From Turritopsis dohrnii (Eukaryota > Cnidaria > Hydrozoa > Anthoathecata > Oceaniidae): a DNA stretch of 64,000 nt. Below, piece by piece: positions 34,598 to 45,239 of this stretch (position 1 is its first letter; each line of letters begins with the position of its first letter). Below the pieces are notes generated by a model. That model saw only the letters and a program-made list of their open reading frames with translations. It was not told the DNA's origin and ran no database searches. Made by a program: the position numbers and the translations under genes. The stretch spans positions 1-64,000 of the forward strand of contig BQMF02000305.1 of assembly GCA_027922465.2 (NCBI GenBank), in the 5' to 3' direction.

Positions 34598-36308
34598 TTA
34601 TAAACAAGCAAAACATCCGTGACATTCATATAATTTTTTTCTGTTTTTCACATGTTCACGAAGTATGTAGTACAAAACGTTTTAGGACAACACTCAACTC
34701 TAAAACTATTATTTCCATCATTAAGGTTTTATCTCTTAGATCATCTTAGAAGCTAGCAGAAAACAAAAATCTTCCACTGCCCATCTGCACCGACTAAAAA
34801 TAATCGCGTGCTACTTCACTGAAGACTAGCCTCCTGCTCTTATCTACCTTGGCTAAGCGAAGGTTCAATACTGAACTGCGGCTATAAAAGTGAACGGAGA
34901 AGAAAAAGGAGGGGAAGGAAAATGCCCGTTATGACTCACACATATTTCGCCCCATGGGGAAATGTATAAAAATCTACGGTAAAAAAGCGCCCAAACTATT
35001 TGCGCTGAGTGGAAACCCAGCTTTATGTTTATACTGTGTTGCATATATACAAGTGCTTTGTCATCAGTAATTCTTGCCTTCAAGCTTGTCTTCAGATTTT
35101 CAAACATGTTAGTTTTCAAGAAGCTACACTTCCAGAAATATTAACAGATAAAAAATAGTTTATAAGTAAACCTAAACATGAAATTCATGAGAGTCACTCA
35201 AACCTTACTTCAGATTACTCAAAACTCATTAATCAATTTCATGCAATAATAATTAATCACCCCCTGTGATCGAATATCTTATACCCCCCGTGAATATGCA
35301 AACAAAAGAATTTTTATTGAAAGATAATAACACGGCCGTATAAAAGTCAACTTTATAGTAACTTTATACGAAAATGTTTTGTTTTGATGTTGCTATGATC
35401 ACGACAAGAGAATAAACTAAATATTAGAATTCTCTATTTTTGTTTTAATAATTCTACGCAAGTTACAACATTATAGTTTACGAAAGAAAAATAAGCAAGA
35501 AGAAAGTATTAAATGGAAAATATTTTCACATCGAAACAAAAGGTAAGAATACTTTCTATAAATCAGTCTTTTCGATTTCGGAATTGAAACGAGAAAGCTT
35601 CTGGTTTCTATTTAAACTTTGACTGGATTCAAAAACTTTTTAAGAAAGCATCTTGGAAAACTCAGAGCAAGTTTCTTATTTTACAAACGCAGTGGAGGTT
35701 TTATTCAACGGGCCTTCTAGAAAAAAACAACGTTACGTGTACGCAGGTGAGCAATGCTCGCATTGCTGGAAAAACGAAAAATAACAAACACATACATTTT
35801 TGTTTAAATGGCGTAAATATATAAAATGATTTTGGTTAATGTACATATATCAAGTGATTTTTATATGTATTTCAACTGCACTGCTGCAGAATGAATTATG
35901 GTACTTGTTGGTAATCCCCGAAAACAACCCGTTAATGTTAAGATTGATGTTAAGTATTTAGCTATTATAGACGATAGAATACTTTCGCCACAAGGTGGAA
36001 GGACAAACCCTCAAATAGATACATAATTACAAGGACAACCCTAAAGAAAATGAAAATACATTAAGGAAAGAAAAAGAAATTAGAATAGTATAGATTGAAT
36101 ACTATTGTGCAAGGTATAGCTCCAAATATTTGCTTAGGTGAAAATTAGAAGACACTGACTTTAGCTTTAAAAATTTGAATTCAGAAAGATTCAGATTAGG
36201 AAAACACTTTTGTTACTCATTCCATTGATGAGAGAGAGAAGGGGGAAACCGACAAGTACCCATCTCCAAGCAATCCTAATCTTAACCCTTACCCTAGCAG
36301 GTTGTTCT
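34598..36308. other. Intergenic, no recognised gene
   Basis: No exon or RNA gene is supported. Short frames here lack family resemblance and splice context. Confidence 0.35.
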
Positions 36309-36332
36309 GGGGGGGGGGGGGGGGGGGGGGGG
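36309..36332. repeat. Poly-G tract, 24 bp
   Basis: Uninterrupted run of 24 G on the plus strand, striking in this AT-rich DNA. Its length may be unreliable for sequencing reasons. Confidence 0.9.
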
Positions 36333-36466
36333 ATAACCGAAAAGTACCGAATACAAAACAAACCAAAAACCTATTGGAACTTTACGCCAGCAATTTTGTT
36401 AGAAGACTAACGCACTAAAAATTTAATGAAACTTTGGAAAATTTTGCTTAACATGAATTATCAAGG

Positions 36467-37338
36467 ACTAGCCGCCAAGGCGGCGTCGCTTGCCGCCCAT
36501 GTGCACCTGCTCTGTGTCACTATATCAATAAACGTCAAATTTCCTTATAAACGGCTCGTACAACTTGTGCTCAACCAGAAGCAGATTCGAAGTCACAACC
36601 TCTGGTAAAACCAATCTTTTATCAGTGTAACAATACACTCAAAACGTAGAGAGTGAAAACTTCAACTTTTTATTAGCTTTTGTTTTAAAAAAGTTACGCG
36701 CTCTAACATGGGTGCTATCAAACGTAAGGGGGAAATGGTTTCTCTTCTTAAAAAGATCACACGGGAGGAGAGAAAAAAGGCACGTGCTAAATGAATAAAT
36801 AGAATAAAAAACGTTCAATCAGAACGCTTAACAATTAAAAGAAGAAATTAATTTATTAAAAGAAAAGCAAAAAAAAAAAAAAAAACATTTTGTTTTTATA
36901 TGATACTCTTTTTTTACCTATCGTTTTTTAAACATTTTGATTGATCAAAAAAAAAGTTCACCCGTCTCACTCAGACAGTCAGGCCAGTCAGGCAAAAGTT
37001 AGTGGCAAACCGAACATATGCTGCCACGTTCTGCCACTGCTGCTTTTTGTCCAAAATGTTTAATCAGTTAGTTTCTTTGTATTTAGTTGATGTACTGTTT
37101 TCAAAGCCAAGTCAACGTGAAATATAAAACTAACAATAATAATAAAAACAAAACGTTATTCCTATTAGTTCAGCAGCCAAAAAAAAGTCACGTTCGATTG
37201 GGGTTGCAATGTATTTGCTTCGAACTCACGTCGCACACAAAAAAAGAAATAATTTCGCTCAAAACTCATCTACCATTTTGCGTGACTTACAGACAAACAA
37301 ACAAACAAACAAACGGAGAATCGGCTATTAATATATAG
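36467..37338 (+). repeat. ~873 bp interspersed repeat, copy A
   Basis: Runs from actagccgccaaggcggcg to aatcggctattaatatatag. Copy B follows with no gap and high identity. It contains a 28-codon frame at 36708-36794 (MGAIKRKGEMVSLLKK...), an (AAAC)n run near the 3' end and a poly-A tract. Superfamily not recognised. The ends lack inverted repeats; a 3' CAAA/GACA simple repeat followed by ctattaatatatag resembles tails of some non-LTR or Helitron-like repeats, but this is a guess. Confidence 0.7.
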
Positions 37339-38212
37339 ACTAGCCGCCAAGGCGGCGTCGCTCGCCGCCCATGTCCACCTGCTCTTTATCACTGTATCAA
37401 TAAACGTCAAATTTCCTTATAAACGGCTCGTACAACTTGTGTTCAACCAGAAGCAGATTCGAAGTCACAACCTCTGGTAAAACCAATCTTTTATCAGTGT
37501 AACAATACACTCAAAACGTAGAGAGAGAAAACTTCAACTTTTTATTAGCTTTTGTTTTAAAAAAGTTACGCGCTCTAACATGGGTGCTATCAAACGTAAG
37601 GGGGAAATGGTTTCTCTTCTTAAAAAGATGACACGGGAGGAGAGAAAAAAAGGCACGTGCTAAATGAATAAAGTGAATAAAAAAAAACGTTCGATCTGAT
37701 TAAAATAGATTAAAACAAATCGATTAAAACAAATTAAGACAACTATTATGACAAAAGCAAAAAAAAATATTTTGTATCATGATACTCTTTTTTTACCTAT
37801 CGGTTTTTAAACATTTTGATTGCTCCAAAAAATGTTCACCCGTCTCAGACAGTCAGGCAAGGATACCTTAGGATACACTGGTAAACCGCACATGCTGCCA
37901 CGTTCTGCCACTGCTGCTTTATGTCCAAAACGTTTAATCAGTTAGTTTCTTTGTATTTAGTTGATGTATTGTTTTCAAAGCCAAGTCAACGTGGAATATA
38001 AAACTAACAATAATAATAAAAACAAAACGTTATTCCTATTAGTTCATCAGCCAAAAAAAGTCACGTTCGATTGGGATTGCAATGTATTTGCTCTGAACTC
38101 ACGTCGCACACAAAAAAAGAAATAATTTCGCTCACAACTCAATCTACCATTTTGCGTGACTTACAAACAAACAAACAAACAAACAAACAGAGAATCGGCT
38201 ATTAATATATAG
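37339..38212 (+). repeat. ~873 bp interspersed repeat, copy B (tandem with A)
   Basis: Same boundaries and order as copy A. The small frame is altered by one extra A in the poly-A run near 37650, and the 37680-37760 segment differs. It ends only a few bases before the TATA-like element of the arginine kinase gene. Confidence 0.72.
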
Positions 38213-38218
38213 ACTTGG

Positions 38219-38227
38219 TTATATAAG
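38219..38227 (+). promoter_or_regulatory. TATA-like box upstream of arginine kinase
   Basis: ttatataag about 100 bp before the start codon, the only TATA-like match between repeat copy B and the ATG; function inferred. Confidence 0.4.
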
Positions 38228-38327
38228 AAGAGCAAATTTCTTACCAGCAAATGTTTTCATAATCACGTTTCCTGACACAATTCATTGGGTTTTTTTAGAT
38301 CTCCCGTTCTTTTTTCATCTAAACAAC

Positions 38328-39563
38328 ATGGCTGAAGGCTACATTACGCAATCTATGGCTAAAAACAATGACAGTATCGATCCGTATTTCAATTTGATTA
38401 TGGATGACGACTTGGCCGAAAATCGATATCCAAAACAGTTGGAAGAGCTCCAAAAGAAGGTTGGCAAGCAACCCATTATGGCACAAGTAATGACAAAAGA
38501 ATTATTTGAAAAGCTAAAGGATTTGAAAACAGAGAAAGGAGGTTGGACTATTGCAAGAGCCATCAATACTGGCGTTTGCTATCCATCCTCGTTTGTTGGA
38601 TGTCATGCTGGTGATTTGGAGTCGTGGACTTTATATAAGGAACTGTTTTATCCAGTTATTGAAAGGTATCACAAGGGGTTCGTAGTAGATGGATCAATGA
38701 AGCATGTTACAGATATGGACGCTTCCAAAATTACTATCGAATTGTCGGAATCTGCAAAAGCAAAGATCGTTTCCACACGCATTAGATGTGCGCGAAATTT
38801 AGCAGCTTTTCCCTTGAACCCTGGTGCATCCAAGGAAAATAGATTGAAAATTGCCGAGCTTATGGAAAAGGTTTTTGAGAAGATATCAAACAGTGAGGAT
38901 GAAAAAACAAAAGATCTTGGTGGTACATTTTACAGACACACCACTATGACAGAAGAAGAAACTCAGCAATTAATCGATGATCATTTCCTGTTTCGAGGAA
39001 AGGATAAAATGCAGGCTGCATCTGGATATCATCAGTATTGGCCAGAAGGAAGAGGAATCTTTTGTTCTAAAGATAAAACCTTCCTTCTATGGATAAACGA
39101 AGGTGATCATTTACGTATCATTAGCATGGAGAAAGGTGGAGATGTGAGAAGAGTCTTTGAACGACTCTCACGTGGTGTTCAAGCTATCGAAGATGGACTG
39201 AAACAAATTATGGAAACCGAATCTGTCTTCATGTCGGATCCAATACTTGGAATGATTACATGTTGTCCAACAAACCTTGGTACAGGAATGCGTGGTTCTG
39301 TCCATATTCTCGTTCCAAAGCTCATCAAGAAAATTGGATTTGACAAAATTGACGAACTAGCGCGAGAGATGAACTGTCAAGCGCGTGGAAGCACAGGTGA
39401 GCATTCTGAGGTCATCGATCGAATTGATGTGTCTAATTGGCGTCGATTGGGTTTTCCAGAACACGAACTTGTGCAAGACATGATCAAATTTGCTAACAAG
39501 CTATCAGAAATGGAAGATGAATGCACATCATCAGCAAAGACAAGTTTTTGCCATTTGCTATAA
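38328..39563 (+). CDS. Arginine kinase (ATP:guanidino phosphotransferase)
   Basis: Reversibly transfers phosphate between ATP and arginine to buffer cellular energy. The frame is a single exon of 411 residues; the ATG sits in a good context (aacaacATGgc). The N-terminal alpha-helical domain runs to about residue 120 with the short guanidino-specificity loop CYPSSFVGCHAGD (84-96). The catalytic domain follows with STRIRCARN (149-157, nucleotide-binding Arg), WINEGDHLRI (255-264) and the reactive-cysteine motif CPTNLGTGMR (Cys313), plus the flexible loop RGSTGEHSE (353-361). CPTNLGT is the arginine-kinase form; creatine kinases usually have CPSNLGT. The last four residues are C-H-L-L (Cys408), which fits a CaaX box with Leu last, a geranylgeranylation-type signal unusual for this family. 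No introns: either ancestral loss or a retrocopy. All key residues are intact. Confidence 0.95.
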   Translation: MAEGYITQSMAKNNDSIDPYFNLIMDDDLAENRYPKQLEELQKKVGKQPIMAQVMTKELFEKLKDLKTEKGGWTIARAINTGVCYPSSFVGCHAGDLESWTLYKELFYPVIERYHKGFVVDGSMKHVTDMDASKITIELSESAKAKIVSTRIRCARNLAAFPLNPGASKENRLKIAELMEKVFEKISNSEDEKTKDLGGTFYRHTTMTEEETQQLIDDHFLFRGKDKMQAASGYHQYWPEGRGIFCSKDKTFLLWINEGDHLRIISMEKGGDVRRVFERLSRGVQAIEDGLKQIMETESVFMSDPILGMITCCPTNLGTGMRGSVHILVPKLIKKIGFDKIDELAREMNCQARGSTGEHSEVIDRIDVSNWRRLGFPEHELVQDMIKFANKLSEMEDECTSSAKTSFCHLL

Positions 39564-40039
39564 AGCGTTTAGAAAATCTACTTTAATCTCTTTTCGCTGA
39601 TAGTAGTAAACTGTAAGAAACGCTTCATAGAATCATAGATAGCTATAGTAGCCGTGCCTAAATCTACTTGTATATAGAAGAATTGAAAATACATATTATT
39701 CACAGAATAACCTATTTCTGCAATGAATCTCCCATTAAAGTAGCGCTCAGTTACAAGTAGCAGTTTCAGACCATCAGAACTTTCCAGGAAATCTTATAAA
39801 ATAATGTTTGAAAGAAAACAGATTTTATAAACTTTTATGAAGATGGCCTAAAATTGTTAGAAACTGTATTTGAATCACATCGCCTACTAAGCGAAATGTA
39901 GAAAATTTATTTATTAGACAAAGTCTTTGAGAGCTCATATAGATCTTTCCGAAATTACGTCACAGCAGATCTTGTCTCTCTTTCAATCTGTAAAATAGTG
40001 ACATTTGTGTCGCTTTTTGAAAAGAAATTGTATTTTTTT
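39564..40039. other. 3' flank of arginine kinase
   Basis: No gene is recognised. A canonical AATAAA close to the stop is not seen; weak variants (attaaa near 39734, ataaaa near 39796) are present. Confidence 0.35.
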
Positions 40040-42745
40040 TATCATTATCATTATTAATTTTATTTATACTTTATTTTCTGTTGAATTCTTAAAATACATA
40101 GTTACAGATAACTAATTCATTCCAACAAATAAAACGCAACATAAAAACAATACAAAAGATAACAAATTAATAACACTAGGAGCAAAGTTTGCAGCGACAA
40201 TAGATATCAGCTAGCTGCAAATTTTGCTTAAACTCCTTGATTGACTCTGAGGCTTTGATTGACGCTGGAAGATGTTTCCATGCCAATATTGCACGAAATT
40301 CAAAAGTGTTGACTTTCGCTTTGAAAATCGGACCGCAAAGAATAAGATAGGTTTTTAACTTTAAATATATCGTTTAGAATAGGAGGACCATGCACATGAA
40401 AAGATTTAAAGACTTCTTCAAGCATAAGCTTGAGATTTCGAACGTGTATGGATGTCGTTTTTCTTCGCAATAGGAGATTTTCATAAGGGCTTGAAAAATT
40501 CGGAAAACTAGCTCTTAGCGCTTTATGATGAGATCGTATCAACAAGGAGTTTGCTTGTTTATTACAAAACATCCAAATCAAAAGACAGTAGTTAAATATA
40601 GATGCAATGAATGTGTGAAATAAAATGTCACGTTTTGATTGATTTAAAAAGGTACTCAATCTCATGAGCGCTTTGATTTTGTTATTTGCATTCTGCGTCA
40701 ACCTTTTAATGTGAGGTAAAAAAGAGAGCTTATTGTCCATAAAATACCTAAAAGCTTTACAATACTAGAACTCTTTAATATATGACCATTCAAATTTAAT
40801 TCCATGTTCAAATTTGGACTACCTGGAAAAATGACTTGAAACTTTGCTGGATTGGCAACCAAAGAATTTTGATTAAACCATTTCAGAATTTTAATTGAAC
40901 TACCTTGAAGGGAATTGATGACAAAGTCTAAAGAAGGTCCACACACATATAGGCTGTTATCATCAGCAAAGTTGCAAATATCATTTTCATCAAATATGAA
41001 AAGTAAATCGTTAAGGAATATATTGAATGAAATAGGTCCTAAGATGGAGCTTTGTGGCACTCCCAGGTTTAATTTAAGCCATTCACTGAGAGTATTCCGA
41101 ATCCGAACACGGTGTTTGCGATTACGAAGATAGCTAAGAAGAAATTTAAGGCTATTTCTTCTATTTCTTCCGAAGCCATAAGCTTCTAGTTTAGCAATTA
41201 AAAGTTCATGTGACAGATAATCAAACGCCTTTGACAAATCCATAAGTATGGCACCTACTTTACCTTTATTGGCAATACAAATTTGCCATTTCCTAAGCAT
41301 ATTGAGGAGAGCATCTTATGTACTATGTCCTTTCCTAAAACCGCATAGTAATTTAGAAAAAATTTTATCAAGAAAAGGTGCCATTTGAGCCACTACGATT
41401 TTCTCAAATATCTTTGAGACAGGTGGCAAAAGACTAATGGGTCTGTAGTTTGCTTTATCCTGCATATCACCTTTTTTGGACAAGGAATAATGTCAGCAAA
41501 TTTAAGCTCTGTTGGAAACTCAGAATCTAAAATGGCTTGATTGAAGCAGGAAGCTAGAATAGGAGCACAGAGATCAACGCTCAGCTGAAGCAGGAATTTT
41601 ACCTCCAACAGCTTTGCACTTATTCGAAGATGTTATTATTTTGGATACAGTGTCCTGTTCGACAGGTTCAAAGTCAAAATGCAAGTGGAAAAATTTCTGT
41701 TTAATTGCTATAATACTTAGATGGTGTATATAGTTTTTAACAATAGTTGCTATAGGATCCATACTTATGGATTCAAAAGGCCATGATGGAATATTTAATT
41801 GATTAGTTACAGTATTGAAGTATTTGTTAAAAAGACTTGCAACATCCTCCTCGTTTGTAATAAGGTTATTGTCCTCAAGCAGTTGAATTCCTACATTGCT
41901 AGCATGCCCTTTATCTGAGAAAAATGGTTTAAAGGTATCCCAGAACTTGCTGCATTCTTTTGGACCTATTGTGGAGATGTAAGCCTTTTTTGCCTGTTTA
42001 TTTAGATTCACGACAAAATTTCTTTGGCGCCGATATTTTGCCATGTCTATCGGAGATTTGGTCTTGTTGGCCCTATTTTTGAGTCTTGATCGAGTCATGA
42101 TGGCTTTTCTGAGTTTTTTGGACAAGTGTGGCTTATTATTGGCTCTTTAACAATTTTTGATCTAAGCATCGTGTAAACTAAAGAATGATGATCACTAATG
42201 CCAGTTTCAAAAACCCCAGTATGTTGAAAAGAGTGTTTTCGATTTGAAAGAATAATATCTATGCAAGATCCATCTGCTGACTTCCAGCAGGTCTTTTGAT
42301 CTATGTGACAGAACAGATCATGTAATTTTAAAAAGTTTTCAACAATTAGGCATGAAAGTCCAGCATTTAAATCAAGCATATCGTATAATTTATCTAAATT
42401 TCAAAACGATATAATTGACGTGCTGGGATATGAGAGCTTACATAAGTCAGGAGGCCCCCAGATTTGTTCGTGATATCTAATCTAAATGGCGTTTTGTAAC
42501 CTTCCATTAGAAATTGCTGAGATGGACAGGAGGAGTCTAACTTAGTTTCAGCTATAGTCAACACATCAATAGCACCGCTTAGAAGCATTTCCAGATCTCT
42601 CAACTTATTTCGTACAGAATTTATATTTAGATATGAAAAAATGATATTTTCTGGATAAGAATGTTTCAGATCATGAAAAGACTTTTTGGTACTTGAACAA
42701 TCTGCAATCATAGAATCATCTCCATTTTGATATTAACAGCCATTT
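40040..42745 (-). pseudogene. Degraded CR1-like LINE with endonuclease and reverse transcriptase fragments
   Basis: Minus-strand pieces in order: 42711-42394, endonuclease start (NINSVRNKLRDLE, IAETKLDSS); 42379-42095, endonuclease end (GSCIDIILSNRK, SDHHSLV); 42125-41574, linker (SKFWDTFKPFFSDKG); 41608-41393; 41300-40698, reverse transcriptase (LMDLSKAFDYLSHELL, GVPQSSILGP, NFADDNS); 40740-40300, C-terminal region. Frames change several times. The middle of the endonuclease is missing between 42394 and 42379 (internal deletion). The normally conserved PQGS is PQSS. It cannot move by itself. The linker and RT resemble, but are not a close copy of, the 31-33 kb LINE, so these are two related families. 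Confidence 0.9.
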
Positions 42746-43837
42746 ATGTAAAGGGTAAAATGTTACACGAACTTCTTTTATATTTGTTAATTACTTAAGT
42801 AACTAAAAAGATTTGAAACGAGGCAAGATCTGTTCTAATGTAATTTCCAAAAAGGTTTATTTTTATATTTGTAAATTTTTTTCTTTCCACTTCTTCTCAA
42901 CAGTCAGGAAAATAAGAATAAAAACAACAATTATGGAAGAATTGATTCTTTCGTCTTGGTTGGTATCACAAACGTATCATTTACACTTAATCTCCTGTAT
43001 GGCGACTTATAGAGCCCGCATGAATGCTTGTAATTGTTTATTTCTAACTCAGTTGTGGTGAATGCTGGTTTAAACCACTCAAAAGCGTTTAAAGACTTTT
43101 TGAATGTGCTCGCTCTAAATCGCCCCACTCTCAGGATTCTTTGATAACAGAAAAAGACAACGGGGTTACAATCAGGTAGTAAAGCAACGAGAAGTCAACG
43201 CTGATGATGAAAACTTTTCAGAGGGAATCATTTATCAGAAATGCCATTTTCGTGAAATGTCATTTTCCGTCTATTAGCAGCTTCAAATTGATTAATACAA
43301 TTTTCTCAGAATCTCTAGGTATTTCTCGATTAATTAAACATAGTTACACACAAACTGCGCATCCTTTCTCACGGTCATTGTATTTCTCAGCCAGGATTTA
43401 ACACCACTCAAACCAGAAACCCTGGAATTGTTACAACTATTTCAATACTTTTGTGGCAAGAAATATTAGTTTATATACAAATTAGGCAATTCTGGTAAAC
43501 TGGTAAGGAAAACACCAGTGTGAGTTTTCTACTTTTGTTTTGAACTTCGTTCGGAACGTCGTTCCAATACTTAGTTATCATCTTTGTAGGTTATCGAACC
43601 CATCCTATTTGGAAGAAAAAGAGGTTCGTTTGATACAAGGCTACTCACTGTGTCTTCCTGTATATATTCAAAACAACTTTACCTCCCACAAATCTAGATG
43701 TGCATACAATTTAGGATCTGCAGAAATATCAGTTTAACTGTACTTTTCAACGCATTTTTGTAATTCAACTTTCCATAAGGTTGATCATCAACAAAGGCTA
43801 GCCTTTCTTTGGAAACATGACTGATGGAACGATGTTG
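42746..43837. other. Intergenic, no recognised gene
   Basis: Several short frames, none with recognisable motifs or splice context. Confidence 0.3.
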
Positions 43838-43925
43838 GAACCAGAACAAACCAGATCGATGGTATTAGAATCAGGACAAACCAGATAGAATGGTGTAAGA
43901 GCCAGAACAAACCAGATCGAGAGAA
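43838..43925. repeat. Three-copy minisatellite, period ~30 bp
   Basis: The unit ccagaacaaaccagatcga recurs at about 43841, 43871 (variant) and 43902. Confidence 0.75.
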
Positions 43926-45239
43926 TGTTTTATTAAGCATGTGGTCAGCGAAAGGAATAGCTAATGTATGTTTTAATTTTCCATAGAACAATCGGCTGCA
44001 TAAATTCTATTTATTTTATTTTATTCTTATTCATCTGTTTGATAATGTTCTTATCTCGAGTAATACCACTCAAAAAGTAATGTTTGCTGCATTAATTAAG
44101 ATCTTTCCGCAATATTTTCAGTTCGATTTTGTTTTCATTAAAGAATTTTGGAAAATCTTCAAAAGATCACTGCGATAAAGAGCTTTTTTATGGAAATAGT
44201 GTGTATCTTTGTATGGAAATCACTCCTTCGCAGAGACTTTTCAACAAATTTGCCCACTTAGACTACATTATTACGATAATTTTTGTAACTGCCAAGTGCC
44301 TGTCGTAGACTGAGCATACACAGTGCAACGAGTAGACAAGTTTTATAACCCAAAGAGTTAATTTGATGTTTGTGTAGAACGGAAACTAACAAACGATCTT
44401 TTACTTCACTTCTGACCCTAGAAAATAATGGGAATAGTACCAAGTTGGCAAATTTGGTGAAAAATCAAAGCGAAGGAGTGAATTTTTAAAGATTTATACA
44501 CACTATTATACTTAAAAAGTTCTTCACCGCACTGACTTTTTGAAGATTTTACCCACAGGGTAACTAGTGTTGGCAGAAAATACAGTTGTAATAACACCGC
44601 AAATTATTTTCAGCTCTAACAAAAATTGCTTCAAAAAATGCTTGATTTGATGATTTTCCCATATGTACACTGGTAACCACATAAACATTAGTTCACCAAG
44701 CAAATCAGGATAAATGACAAGATACAGTTTAACATTATAAGAAATCCAAATAAACTTGTTGTCCCAATCATATATACGAATGATTTGCTCTGTTTAATTT
44801 GCTAACAAAGTAAAAAATACAGAAACTAAAGACACTATAACAAGAAATAACAAGAATATCGCTATATTTACTATAAATCACTATACGACCACTTCAAATG
44901 CACATAAGTTCATAAGTTCAGAAAACGACCGAGCGGCTGCAACTTCTAGCTCTCCCCTAAATAACGAGAAAATCACCGTTATTATGAAATCTAAATTGAC
45001 ATAAAATTCAGAAAGAATTTTGTAACAGGGCAATCTACTTCTTTTTTTGACGCTTTTTCTTTGGTAGAAGTTGCTGTTTGAAGTTAAATACTATACATTC
45101 CTTTATAAATTAGCTACAGCCAGAGGTGGTCGAACATACGAAACCGAAAATAAACTACGCTTAGTCTGAAAGCCTTAGCATTTTAAAATCGTAGAATCAG
45201 ATGAAAAGGTTGCACATAAAAAGAGGATCTAGAAGACCA
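43926..45239. other. Intergenic, no recognised gene
   Basis: AT-rich, no supported exon or RNA gene. Confidence 0.3.

Noticed and set aside
36708..36794. 28-codon frame MGAIKRKG... as a real small protein
   Set aside because: It is altered differently in copies B and C, with no sign of frame conservation; kept only as a repeat landmark.
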